A stretch of 64,000 bases of DNA from Nocardioides cremeus (GCF_030518195.1 NZ_JAULSC010000016.1:1-64000), one strand, 5' to 3'. Positions 37,855 to 45,875 are shown, numbered from the stretch's first letter. Numbers and translations: made by a program. The notes: generated by a model not told the origin, from the letters alone.

Positions 37855-40800
37855 ATGACCAGCACCGTCCGGTCCGTGACCGTCCGCATGGAGGCGGACG
37901 TCGCGAAGTACATCGCCGACATGAAGGCTGCGGGTCGGGCGACCGACCAGGCGTTCCGCCAGGTCGACCTCAAGCAGGTCGACACCCGACTGAAGTCGAT
38001 CGACGCCTCGACCAAGTCGATGGCCACCTCCATGCGCAACGGCAGCGTGCAGGTCCGCACGCTCGACACCGACGTCCGCACCCTGGGCCGCGGGCTCACC
38101 GACGTGGAGAAGATCAGCACCCGCACCTCCGCGTCGATCGACCAGCTGTCCGGTCGGCTGCGGATCGGCCTGGACCTGCTGGCGATGTTCGGGCCCGCCT
38201 CGGTCCCGATCGGTGCCGTGGCCGTGCCGGCGCTCGCCGGGCTGACCTCCCAGCTGGGGTTCAGCGTCCTCGCCGCCGGCGGCGCCGTCCTGGCCTTCCA
38301 GGGCGTCGGTGACGCGCTCGAGGCCATCGAGAAGGCCCGCCTCGACCCCACCGTGGAGAACCTCGAGGCCGCCCGCGACGCGATGCGCGACCTGGGCCCC
38401 GACGCTGGCAGCTTCGTGGGGCACCTGCAGGAGCTGAGCGACGAGGTCACCGAGCTGCGCCTCGCCGGCGCCGCCGGGCTGATGCCCGGGCTCGACACCG
38501 TCCTGAGCGCCTTCGAGACCCGGCTCCCCGAGCTCAAGGCCATCATCAGCGAGGTCACCGACGCCACCGGTGACGCCCTGGCCGGCGGCGCAGCCTCCGT
38601 CGCCGGGGAGCGGTGGGACGACTTCTTCGGGTTCCTCGAGGACAACGCCCGCGAGAACATCGACGGGCTCGCCGACTCCGTCGGCAACCTCGGCCACGGC
38701 CTCTCCGAACTGTGGATGGCGTTCTCCCCGCTCGAGAGCGACTTCATCGACTGGACCCGCGACGCCACCGAGTCCTTCGACGACTGGGCGACCCGCCTGG
38801 ACCAGACCGAGGGGTTCGAGGACTTCCTCGACTACGTCGCCGCGACCGGCCCCCAGGTCGCTGACACCCTGGGGGCCCTGGGCAGCGCCGCCGTCGACCT
38901 CGTGCAGGCCGCGGCCCCGCTCGGTGGCCCCTCGCTGCAGGCCATCGAGGGCATCGCGGAGGCGTTCTCGCTGATCGCGGACTCCGACGCCGGCACCGTG
39001 CTCCTCGCTGCCGCCGCCGGGATGGCGACCTTCAACCGGGCCAACGCGATCTGGATGAAGACCAAGGGGTCCACCCCGATCCAGGCCAACATCGTCACCC
39101 CCATCCGGGACATGCGCGCCGCCGCCCCCGGCATCGGCCAGGTCGGCACCTACTTCGCGTCCATGGGTCAGAGCGCCCAGTTCGCCTCGAAGCAGACCCT
39201 CGCCGCGCGTGCCGCTGTGGGCGGCTTCGCGCGCACCGCAGCCCCCACCCTCTTCAAGTCCGCGGCCCTCGGCGGCGGCCTGGCGCTGGCCATGTCCGGG
39301 GTCAGCGACTCCATGGGCCTGTCCAACGCCACCAGCCTGGCCCTCATGGGCTCCATCGCCGGCCCCTGGGGTGCCGCGATCGGTGGCGGCATCGGCCTGG
39401 CGATGGACTTCGCTGCCGCGCAGGAGCGGATGGCCGAGGAGACCCGGGCCACTGACGAGGCCATCGAATCGCAGTCGGTCACTGCGATGCGAGCTCGTTG
39501 GCGCGAGCTGCGTGAAGAGGTCTCGGAGATGGCCGACATCAAGCCGTGGGAGTTCTGGAAGTCGATCCCCGCTGCGATGGGCAACGAGCCCAACGAGAAG
39601 GTCGAGCAGCTCAACAGGCTCTCGGCCGCACTCCGGGGCGTCGAGATGGACACCGACTGGGAGGCCGACGCGCGCCGCGCCGGTGGCGGCATCGAGGACT
39701 TCCTCCTCGGTCCGCTCGGTGAGTCCGCGGACGCCTTCCGCCTCGCGTCCCTGGGCGCCGGTGACTTCTCCGCGCAGCTGCAGCGTCTCAGCGACGTGCT
39801 CGGCAACCGGGGGAAGTGGCGTGCGTTCCAGGCCGCGATCGACGACGCCCGGGCCTCGCTCGAGGAGAACGGCCGGACCCTGGACCGCACCACCGAGAAG
39901 GGCCGCGCGAACGAGGCCGCTCTCGACGGGATCGCTGCGACCGCGCTGGCCGCGTCGGAGTCGCTGAAGGGCATGAAGCGGGTCGAGTTCCTGGCGGGGG
40001 CGCGCAAGCAGTTCATCGACGTAGCCAAGGGCATGGGGATGGCCGCAGACGACGCGCAGGCGCTGGCCGACAAGCTCGGGCTGATCGGGAACCAGAAGCC
40101 GAAGGTGAAGGTCGACGCCGACACCAAGAACGCCGACCGGAAGCTCGACAAGACCAAGAACAAGGCCGACCGCCTCGGCTGGCTGGTTCCGCAGCCACGC
40201 GTCGACGCGAAGACCGACGAGGCCGACGGCGCCTTCGCTGACCTGTACCGGGCCGGGATGCGAGTCGACGGGATGCGCCCCAACCCGAAGGTCACCGTCG
40301 ACGCCGCCGGAGCCTACGGACCCATCGCGGGCGTGCAGAGCGCCCTGAACAACCTGCGCGACAAGACGGTCTACATCCGCACCGTCAGCCTCCGCACCGG
40401 CCCGGGCGGCCAGGGCAACGGCTACGCACCCTCCGCCCGTGGCAACCTGTTCCCCTCGGTCACCGCCTACGCCATGGGCGGCATCGACCGGCCGGACCGC
40501 CACCTTCCCGAGGTCGCCACCGGCGGCCCCGTCCGAGTCTGGGCCGAGCCCGAGACCGGCGGCGAGGCCTACATCCCCCTGGCCAACGACGACCGCCGCT
40601 CCCGCGCCAAGAGCATCGCCGAGGAAGTCGTGGGCCAGTTCGGCGGCCAGGTCTCCTGGTACGCCCGCGGCGGCGTCTACCGCTCCAGCGGCGAGATCGC
40701 CGCCACCAGCGGCGGACGCTCGGTCGGGGCCTTGCGACAGGCACTGCAGGGGATGTCCATCGGTGGCCACCTCAGCCTCGACGCCGACGGCCGCGGCGGC

Positions 40801-40896
40801 ACCCTCGACGCTCGCATCGAACGGGTCTCGTCCGGCGTCGTACGCCGCGAGCTCGACGCCGACGCAGCGTTCGACGACATGGTCACCGGGCGCTGA
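37855..40896 (+). CDS. phage tail tape measure protein
   Basis: This is a 1013-aa protein. The start VRSVTVRMEADVAKYIADMKAAGRATDQAFRQ is the standard opening of actinophage tape measure proteins, followed by a hydrophobic segment (residues about 103-135), long helices, and short repeats near 745-830 (KVKVDADTKNADRKLD, PRVDAKTDEADGAFA, PKVTVDAAGAYGPI). The C-terminus has YAMGGIDRP...EVATGGPVRVWAEPETGGEAYIPL. The family sets tail length and enters the host envelope; at roughly 0.15 nm per residue this predicts a tail near 150 nm. It stands without other tail genes. Confidence 0.9.
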   Translation: MTSTVRSVTVRMEADVAKYIADMKAAGRATDQAFRQVDLKQVDTRLKSIDASTKSMATSMRNGSVQVRTLDTDVRTLGRGLTDVEKISTRTSASIDQLSGRLRIGLDLLAMFGPASVPIGAVAVPALAGLTSQLGFSVLAAGGAVLAFQGVGDALEAIEKARLDPTVENLEAARDAMRDLGPDAGSFVGHLQELSDEVTELRLAGAAGLMPGLDTVLSAFETRLPELKAIISEVTDATGDALAGGAASVAGERWDDFFGFLEDNARENIDGLADSVGNLGHGLSELWMAFSPLESDFIDWTRDATESFDDWATRLDQTEGFEDFLDYVAATGPQVADTLGALGSAAVDLVQAAAPLGGPSLQAIEGIAEAFSLIADSDAGTVLLAAAAGMATFNRANAIWMKTKGSTPIQANIVTPIRDMRAAAPGIGQVGTYFASMGQSAQFASKQTLAARAAVGGFARTAAPTLFKSAALGGGLALAMSGVSDSMGLSNATSLALMGSIAGPWGAAIGGGIGLAMDFAAAQERMAEETRATDEAIESQSVTAMRARWRELREEVSEMADIKPWEFWKSIPAAMGNEPNEKVEQLNRLSAALRGVEMDTDWEADARRAGGGIEDFLLGPLGESADAFRLASLGAGDFSAQLQRLSDVLGNRGKWRAFQAAIDDARASLEENGRTLDRTTEKGRANEAALDGIAATALAASESLKGMKRVEFLAGARKQFIDVAKGMGMAADDAQALADKLGLIGNQKPKVKVDADTKNADRKLDKTKNKADRLGWLVPQPRVDAKTDEADGAFADLYRAGMRVDGMRPNPKVTVDAAGAYGPIAGVQSALNNLRDKTVYIRTVSLRTGPGGQGNGYAPSARGNLFPSVTAYAMGGIDRPDRHLPEVATGGPVRVWAEPETGGEAYIPLANDDRRSRAKSIAEEVVGQFGGQVSWYARGGVYRSSGEIAATSGGRSVGALRQALQGMSIGGHLSLDADGRGGTLDARIERVSSGVVRRELDADAAFDDMVTGR

Positions 40897-40911
40897 GCAG
40901 AACGCAGGCCC

Positions 40912-41631
40912 TCAGCGCCGCCTCCGGCGCACGAGCAACCAGACGACCACCACGCACACCATAGTGCCGGCCACGGGCATGACCACACGCCAGGCGGCCG
41001 GCAGACCGGGCCACGCCGGCACGAGGATGCCGCCGAGCAAGCCCAGGAACGCGACGACGAAGGTTCCTACCTGCAGCCCGCGGCTGTGGCGGTGCTCCTC
41101 GAGTAGCTGACTGGTGTGGTCCGCAGATCGGCGCATCGCTGACAGCATCTGCTCGTGCCGCTCTGCCTCAAGGGTTGCTCGCTGTAGCCCGTACTCGGCG
41201 AGGGCGGCTTCGGCTTCCTCTTGTTCCCGTGCGAGTTCTTCGCGCTGCTCGACCAGCTCTCGCTGCCAGTCGGCATACCCCTCCATCGCAGAGAGCGGCT
41301 GGCGGTGCTTCACCAAGTCGTCGATCTGTGGCGTCCGCTGATCTCCAGACACGAGGTTCCGCTGGGTCAGGCCCGGCATGCCGAGACCGAGGCGGAGGTC
41401 GAGACGGGGGTTCGCCGCTTGGTCGATTTGTTCGCTGATGGCTCGGTAGCTTGCGGTCTGGTCGGTGATCTGACGCAAGATCTCGGCGGCGGGTTTCGCT
41501 TCTCCCCGGATCGCAGCCAGCCGTCGCGCAGCCAATGGGGGGATCGCGATGCCCTCTTGGTCGTCGTCGAAAATGACCTGTTGGGCTGCGGGCTCGTCCT
41601 TGCCGGCGACGGCGCCAGGTTCCTCGGTCAT
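40912..41631 (-). CDS. coiled-coil protein with two C-terminal membrane helices
   Basis: This 239-aa protein has a soluble N-terminus, a coiled coil at about 120-190 (WQRELVEQREELAREQEEAEAALAEYGLQRATLEAERHEQM) and two transmembrane segments (FVVAFLGLLGGILVPAWPG and VVMPVAGTMVCVVVVWLLV), ending in RRRRR. It converges on the tape measure gene and diverges from the lipoprotein. The arrangement suggests an independently expressed envelope protein, possibly superinfection related. Confidence 0.65.
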   Translation of the reverse strand: MTEEPGAVAGKDEPAAQQVIFDDDQEGIAIPPLAARRLAAIRGEAKPAAEILRQITDQTASYRAISEQIDQAANPRLDLRLGLGMPGLTQRNLVSGDQRTPQIDDLVKHRQPLSAMEGYADWQRELVEQREELAREQEEAEAALAEYGLQRATLEAERHEQMLSAMRRSADHTSQLLEEHRHSRGLQVGTFVVAFLGLLGGILVPAWPGLPAAWRVVMPVAGTMVCVVVVWLLVRRRRR

Positions 41632-41723
41632 GGGGCAAGAGTAGGGCTCACCGGCGACACCTACCTGCAGATAGATGGCTGAGGAACTTCCACGTTTCAG
41701 GACGTCGCAGACCCGCACGGGAC

Positions 41724-41729
41724 TAGGGT
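41724..41729 (+). promoter_or_regulatory. -10 element TAGGGT of the lipoprotein gene
   Basis: TAGGGT ends seven bases before the ATG at 41737, in the divergent gap. It shows the same leaderless spacing inside the element as on the chromosome. Confidence 0.5.
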
Positions 41730-41736
41730 CCGGGCC

Positions 41737-42342
41737 ATGCGCTTTACCTTCCTGGTCCCGCTGCTATCTGTCACCCTGGCTGCTTGCGGTGGCGGAGGCG
41801 GCGAGGCGCAAGATGAGTCAGCGTCGACGCCCCCCGCCTCGGCGACCCCAACCCCGTCCGTCACTGCCAGCGAGTCGCCGACAGCCTCAGAGTCGGTAGA
41901 CCCCTACGCACCGAACATCGGGAACCGAGCCCTCAAGGTTGGGCAGGCCCGTGAGGGCGAAGGAGTCGTCACGCGGGTGACGGAGTACCGCGGGGCTATG
42001 CAGCATCCCAGCAACCCCTACATCGTGCCTGGCAAGGGGAATCGCTGGGTCGGCGCCAAGGTAGAACAGTGCGTGCGCAAGTCCTACGGACAACCCTCCG
42101 AGGTCGTCTCGATCTACTTCGCCGTGGGGGACAGGAGCGGCGGGCTCTACGAGGCCGAGTCGTCCTCATGGGACGACTGGCCGCCGCTGCCTCAGTACCC
42201 GATGATCGAGCGCCAGGTGCAGCCTGGCGACTGCGCTGTCGGATGGATGCTCTTTCAGGTGCCGGCGGCCACGAAGGTCGAGACGGTCCAGTTCGGCGAC
42301 TTCTACGGGGACGGGTCCGTCATCGCAGAGTGGCAGGTGTAG
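41737..42342 (+). CDS. surface lipoprotein of the element
   Basis: This 201-aa protein has a signal peptide with lipobox (MRFTFLVPLLSVTLAACGGGGG; Cys at about 17), a Ser/Thr/Pro linker and a C-terminal beta domain (VGQAREGEGVVTRVTEYRG ... NRWVGAKVEQC) of the DUF4352 style. Prophage-encoded lipoproteins often block superinfection, and that is a candidate role. It carries its own promoter. Confidence 0.8.
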   Translation: MRFTFLVPLLSVTLAACGGGGGEAQDESASTPPASATPTPSVTASESPTASESVDPYAPNIGNRALKVGQAREGEGVVTRVTEYRGAMQHPSNPYIVPGKGNRWVGAKVEQCVRKSYGQPSEVVSIYFAVGDRSGGLYEAESSSWDDWPPLPQYPMIERQVQPGDCAVGWMLFQVPAATKVETVQFGDFYGDGSVIAEWQV

Positions 42343-42499
42343 CGACAACGGCACCGCTGATGCTGCTGGTCGCGTCGACGACCTGGGCGAACCGGACCGG
42401 GGTCATGCCGAGGCGTTCGAGGGCGTGGGTGTCGCGGGCGGCGGGGTAGCGGTAGTGCTTCGCTGCGAGCGTCAGCGCGGCCTTCTCGTTGTCGGTCAT
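42320..42499 (-). CDS. DUF3263-like small protein
   Basis: This 59-aa protein (MTDNEKAALTLAAKHYRYPAARDTHALERLGMTPVRFAQVVDA) matches the DUF3263 pattern of short actinobacterial HTH-like proteins. It may bind DNA. Its 3' end overlaps the convergent lipoprotein gene by 23 bp. Confidence 0.65.
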   Translation of the reverse strand: MTDNEKAALTLAAKHYRYPAARDTHALERLGMTPVRFAQVVDATSSISGAVVATPATLR

Positions 42500-42551
42500 G
42501 GCCGGCACGGTGCCAGGGGCCACCGACAGCCTCTACGGCATCATCGTGACC

Positions 42552-42791
42552 ATGAGCGACGGGGATCAGGACTGGTGGCGGACGCCGGTGGAGTACGGCG
42601 GGATGCAGCCGTTGTCGCCGCTTCGGATGAAGGAGCTGGCCGGCGGGGTGCTCGGGCGGCCGGCGTTGACGTCGGCGGGTGAGCGGGACATGGCGCGGGC
42701 GGTGCTGTGGCTCCTCGACGAGCTCGAGCAGGAGCGTGGTCACCCTGTGCCGGCTCCGAGGGGCTCGATCAGCATCGGGCCGCAGGTGTAG
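42552..42791 (+). CDS. small hypothetical protein
   Basis: This 79-aa protein contains DGDQDWWRTPVEYGGMQPLSPLRMKELAGGVLGRP and a helix AGERDMARAVLWLLDELEQE. No family is recognised. The start is ATG 42552, or GTG 42546. The following 188 bp to 42980 hold no gene that I can support. Confidence 0.5.
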   Translation: MSDGDQDWWRTPVEYGGMQPLSPLRMKELAGGVLGRPALTSAGERDMARAVLWLLDELEQERGHPVPAPRGSISIGPQV

Positions 42792-42979
42792 CTAGCCGGG
42801 CCGGGGTGGCTCGGCCCGTGGTCACTGTGACCGGTGTGGCTTCTGTGTCGGTAGGTTTCGCCACGGAGCGTCCCCGGCCCTACTCCCACATCCCCCCAGG
42901 GGTCGGGGGCGTTCCTTCTGCGTATCGCGTAGACGCCTTCTCCACGGCACAGGCGTCCGGCGGCTGGCAGGATGTTGCG

Positions 42980-43678
42980 ATGACGCACTCATCGCTGTCG
43001 GAACGGATCGCCCGGATCGCCCGCAAGCTCCAGGACGCACACGATCCGCTGGAGACCATGCAGACCGCCGTAGACCTGGCGGCGGCAGAGGTCGATGGGT
43101 GCGACGGTGCGGCGCTCTCGATCGTGCACCGGCGCCGCCGGGTCGACACTCCTGCCGCCACTAGCGAGACGGCCCGCATCGCGGACCAGTTGCAGTACGA
43201 GCTGGGAGAGGGCCCGTGTCTGGACGCGATCTGGGAGGAGCGGCTCGTGCACAGCAGCGACCTGGCCACCGACCCACGCTGGCCGACGTGGGGACCGAAG
43301 GTCGCAGCAGAGACCGGTGCGCGCAGCATCATGTGCTTCCAGCTGTTCACCGAGGCCGACACCGTGGGGGCGTTGAACCTGTACTCGGAGCGGCGTGGCT
43401 CGTTCGACGCCGAGGACCGCGACTCCGGGGTCGCGCTGGCGGCGCACGTCGCGGTCGCTGTGCGCGCCGCTCAGCAGGTCCAGACGATGAGCGAGGGCCT
43501 TGAGTCGCGGACGGTGATCGGTCAGGCGCAGGGGATCTTGATGGAGCGGTTCGAGATCGACGAGGAGCACGCGTTCGCGTTGCTGTCGCGGTTGTCCCAG
43601 GACACCAACACCCGGCTCCGGTCGCTGGCCGACGAGATCGTCCGGACACGCCAGGTCCCCTCAGGCGACCCTGCCTGA
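42980..43678 (+). CDS. GAF-ANTAR domain regulator
   Basis: This 232-aa protein has an N-terminal GAF domain (DPLETMQTAVDLAAAEVDGCDGAALSIVHRRRRV ... GALNLYSERRGSF) and a C-terminal ANTAR domain (TVIGQAQGILMERFEIDEEHAFALLSRLSQDTNTRLRSLADEIV). ANTAR proteins bind paired RNA hairpins and prevent transcription termination; GAF domains sense ligands or redox state. It is the gene just before a structured leader with an intrinsic terminator, so that RNA is an obvious candidate target. Confidence 0.92.
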   Translation: MTHSSLSERIARIARKLQDAHDPLETMQTAVDLAAAEVDGCDGAALSIVHRRRRVDTPAATSETARIADQLQYELGEGPCLDAIWEERLVHSSDLATDPRWPTWGPKVAAETGARSIMCFQLFTEADTVGALNLYSERRGSFDAEDRDSGVALAAHVAVAVRAAQQVQTMSEGLESRTVIGQAQGILMERFEIDEEHAFALLSRLSQDTNTRLRSLADEIVRTRQVPSGDPA

Positions 43679-43764
43679 GTAGGCACGGTGAGCACAGCGA
43701 CCTCGATGTTGAGGGGCTGGTCGTGGTGCACCGGGAAGAAGGCAGACGGCGTAGCAGTATTTTC

Positions 43765-43823
43765 CGTCAGCGTCTCGAGTATCGAGTGTCTGTGGCCTGT
43801 GGTATAGGCCGCACCGGCTGACG
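43765..43823 (+). ncRNA. three-way-junction leader RNA upstream of the NYN gene
   Basis: Three nested helices form a compact junction. P1 is CGTCAGC (43765-43771) with GCTGACG (43817-43823). P2 is CTCGA-GTA-TCGAG (43774-43786). P3 is TGTGGCCT (43791-43798) with AGGCCGCA (43806-43813), with one G-U pair and loop GTGGTAT. Junction strands are 2, 4 and 3 nt. It is followed 53 nt later by an intrinsic terminator before the NYN start, like a riboswitch or attenuator leader. Confidence 0.55.
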
Positions 43824-43875
43824 CCCTCCAGGACTTGTCAACAACCTGCCCACATGTAATTCTCTACTCATTGCT

Positions 43876-43908
43876 CCCCACCGTTCTCCGGAACTGGTGG
43901 GGCTTTTA
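43876..43908 (+). terminator. intrinsic terminator / attenuator before the NYN gene
   Basis: CCCCACC-GTTC pairs with GAAC-T-GGTGGGG (11 bp, one bulged T, loop TCCG) and is followed by CTTTTACTTT. It ends about 14 nt before the likely TTG start, so read-through would be needed for expression unless a promoter lies between. Confidence 0.65.
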
Positions 43909-43921
43909 CTTTGAGGCTGCC

Positions 43922-44551
43922 TTGGTTGAAGCACACGTAGTGGTGGACTACCAGAACATCCACTTGACCGCTCACGACCGGTTCTGCCCGGGCGGGGAGG
44001 CCAGGCACCTGTGCCTGATCCACCCGCTGCACTACGCCCTGCAGATCGTCGATCAGCGCAACCTGATCCTACGGCTCATGGCCGAGAAGTCTGGGAAGCC
44101 GTTTGTCCCCTGCACGCTCGGGACGGTGACCAGCTTCCGAGGTCAGCCCTCGAACCGCAGGGACCCAAACGGTTACCGCCGGAGTCAGGCGCAGCAATCG
44201 CACTGGACGAGGGACCCTCGTGCGCGAGTCCGGTACCGGGCGCTCAAGTACTACTCGCGCTCCGACGGTGGCTACGACATCAAAGAGAAGGGTGTCGACG
44301 TCCTAGTTGCGCTCGAGCTCGTGCAGCGTGCTGCGGCGGCGGAAGCGGAGCAGGCTGTCGTGATCCTGGCCGCCCATGACACCGACCAAGAGCCGGCCCT
44401 GGAACTGGCCAACCGCCTGGCCCCGGGTCGCATTGAGACCTCTGGTTGGCAGGACGAGAAGCGTCTCAAGATCCCCGGCGTCCAGATGTGGCACACCTAC
44501 CTGGATCAGAACCGCTTCGAGCGGTGCATCGACCGCAAGGACTACACGTAG
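43922..44551 (+). CDS. NYN-domain (PIN-like) putative ribonuclease
   Basis: This 209-aa protein has the NYN pattern: AHVVVDYQNIHLTAHDRF with the first acidic site and Asn, DIKEKGVDVLVALELVQRA with the second acid, and AVVILAAHDTDQEPALELANRL with the third. These four acidic positions coordinate a metal in NYN/PIN RNases. The start is the TTG at 43922, with GAGG five bases upstream; upstream codons would run through the terminator hairpin. Its lower-GC leader and its position near attR mark it as accessory cargo. RNA processing or antiphage action is possible. Confidence 0.78.
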   Translation: MVEAHVVVDYQNIHLTAHDRFCPGGEARHLCLIHPLHYALQIVDQRNLILRLMAEKSGKPFVPCTLGTVTSFRGQPSNRRDPNGYRRSQAQQSHWTRDPRARVRYRALKYYSRSDGGYDIKEKGVDVLVALELVQRAAAAEAEQAVVILAAHDTDQEPALELANRLAPGRIETSGWQDEKRLKIPGVQMWHTYLDQNRFERCIDRKDYT

Positions 44552-44561
44552 AGACAACCAA

Positions 44562-44604
44562 GACGCCCCGGCGTCCGCCCTTGTGAGGCGGACGCCGGGG
44601 CGTC
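44562..44604. terminator. bidirectional terminator, perfect 18-bp stem
   Basis: GACGCCCCGGCGTCCGCC (44562-44579) pairs perfectly with 44587-44604 around a 7-nt loop. It lies between the convergent NYN gene and the leftward gene cluster, so it probably terminates both. Confidence 0.8.
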
Positions 44605-44618
44605 GGTCGTGCGAGGCG

Positions 44619-44858
44619 TCAGACGTCGTACGTCGCGCCCCACACCTCCCACGGGGTCCGGTGCAGCACGTGCACGGCGAGCAGGTCGGCCGCACGCTCG
44701 GTCACTGATCCCTCGGCCCTGGCGCGCTTGATCGCCCGGTCCTCCCGGCTGTCACGCTGCACACCCAGAGCCACCGGGCCCCCGTACAGGTCCAGCAGAG
44801 CCAACAGCGGGCCGGCGGGGAGCCGACCAGGACGCGGGGGCGCCGTCACGGCGGTCAT
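44619..44858 (-). CDS. small hypothetical protein, last of a leftward cluster
   Basis: This 79-aa protein contains LPAGPLLALLDLYGGPVALGVQRDSREDRAIKRARAEGSVTERAADLLAVHVLHRTPWEVW. No family is recognised. Its ATG overlaps the stop of the DUF6907-like gene. Similar helical frames accompany DUF6907 genes in actinobacterial integrative elements. Confidence 0.6.
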   Translation of the reverse strand: MTAVTAPPRPGRLPAGPLLALLDLYGGPVALGVQRDSREDRAIKRARAEGSVTERAADLLAVHVLHRTPWEVWGATYDV

Positions 44859-45175
44859 GACTCCGACTCCTGGTCGACGGCCGCGACGAGGGCCGCCAGC
44901 CTGGCGTGCCCTTCGGGGGTGGCGGTGGCGGCCAGGAAGGCCGCGAGCGCCTCGGGGGTCGCCTCGACGGTCACGGCCGACTGTCCCGGCCGGTCGCTTT
45001 CGAGCGCGATCAGGACGCCCTGGCCGCGGTCCTGCACGGGCCAGGCGTGCCAGCCGTCGCCGGGGGTGCCGGTGAGCTGCACGAGGTCGCCGGCGTGGAA
45101 CTGGGCGTGGTCGCCGGGCTCGGTGTTGGTGCACCAGGTGTGGTCGGCGCAGGTGGTGGTGAGGGTGGTGGTCAT
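44855..45175 (-). CDS. DUF6907-like protein
   Basis: This 106-aa protein has CADHTWCTNTEPGDHAQFHAGDLVQL, the Cys/His-containing start typical of DUF6907, then GVLIALESDRPGQSAVTVEATPEALAAFLAA. The family is common in actinobacterial mobile elements and has no known function. GAAGG precedes the ATG at 45175. Confidence 0.7.
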   Translation of the reverse strand: MTTTLTTTCADHTWCTNTEPGDHAQFHAGDLVQLTGTPGDGWHAWPVQDRGQGVLIALESDRPGQSAVTVEATPEALAAFLAATATPEGHARLAALVAAVDQESES

Positions 45176-45237
45176 GGGGGTGCCTTCCGGTTGAGACTCT
45201 GACCGCGTTCGGCATGGGCGCCGAGCGCGGGGTGGTG

Positions 45238-45585
45238 CTACATGCCGCGTCGGCGGCTGTGGTGCAGAGCGGGTCCTCCTTCCTGCGGGTCACGGGCGGC
45301 GAGGCCGCGCTGGCCGCGGATCAGGTCCTCGAGCTCGTCGACGCTGCGGCGGCAGGTCGGCGTCCACGCCGCCTCGGCCTGCTCACGAGGGGTCATCTGC
45401 TCGATGGCCTCGTCCGAGGCGACCAGTACGTCGGCCGCGGCCTCGATGCACTCCTGCTCGCGATGGGCCATCTCTTGGGTCAGGGGGCCGTGACCCCGGT
45501 GAACCTTCCCGAGGTGGTCAACGGACCAGTAGGCAGGGCCGCACGCCACGGGGGCAGTGTCCATATCGCGCATCCTCGCCGTCAC
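45238..45585 (-). CDS. hypothetical protein of the leftward cluster
   Basis: This 115-aa charged, helical protein has CIEAAADVLVASDEAIEQMTPREQAEAAW and no recognised domain. Its GTG start overlaps the stop of the upstream gene (GTGA). In-frame ATGs 12 and 21 bases later are alternatives. Confidence 0.55.
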   Translation of the reverse strand: MTARMRDMDTAPVACGPAYWSVDHLGKVHRGHGPLTQEMAHREQECIEAAADVLVASDEAIEQMTPREQAEAAWTPTCRRSVDELEDLIRGQRGLAARDPQEGGPALHHSRRRGM

Positions 45586-45836
45586 CGCCGACGGTGGCGG
45601 GACCGGACACCGTCGAGGGCGGCGTGCACGAACGATGTGACCCCGTCGGCACTGCCCCGGTCGATGCCGTGGTGCGCGGCGACGGCGTACAGCTCGAGAG
45701 CCAGGGCCACGGCAGCGTCGACCAGGGCCGGCGGCATGGGCGTGGCGGCGTACAACGCCGAGCGCCGCACCGACGCCTCGATGACGTCGCGGTCGGCGGC
45801 GGTCAGGGCGTGGCGCTGACCGGGGGAGTGGAGCAT
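45582..45836 (-). CDS. hypothetical protein, first of the leftward cluster
   Basis: This 84-aa protein (RHALTAADRDVIEASVRRSALYAATPMPPALVDAAVALALELYAVAAHHG) is helical with no known family. It is the first gene inside the right end of the element, and its promoter region contains the putative right arm sites, so integrase binding could influence it. Confidence 0.6.
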   Translation of the reverse strand: MLHSPGQRHALTAADRDVIEASVRRSALYAATPMPPALVDAAVALALELYAVAAHHGIDRGSADGVTSFVHAALDGVRSRHRRR

Positions 45837-45853
45837 GGCGACAGGGTCCTTTC

Positions 45854-45875
45854 GTGCGTGCACTTGTGTGTGCAC
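45854..45875. repeat. right pair of putative integrase arm sites
   Basis: GTGCGTGCAC (45854-45863) and GTGTGTGCAC (45866-45875) are 12 bp apart, in the same orientation as the pair at 26465/26476, and about 120 bp inside attR. The rest of 45888-45992 holds no gene. Confidence 0.5.

Noticed and set aside
42707..42979. N-terminal extension of the GAF-ANTAR protein in the same frame
   Set aside because: The upstream codons overlap another small gene and read as low-complexity sequence. The ATG at 42980 gives a normal-length GAF-ANTAR protein.
43765..43823. tRNA-like or classic ANTAR target
   Set aside because: The three helices do not make a cloverleaf with T and D arms, and neither small hairpin has the A-x-x-G-x-x hexaloop of known ANTAR sites.
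43835..43921. Longer start for the NYN protein at 43835
   Set aside because: It would translate through the terminator hairpin. The TTG at 43922 has GAGG at good spacing and begins right at the NYN domain.
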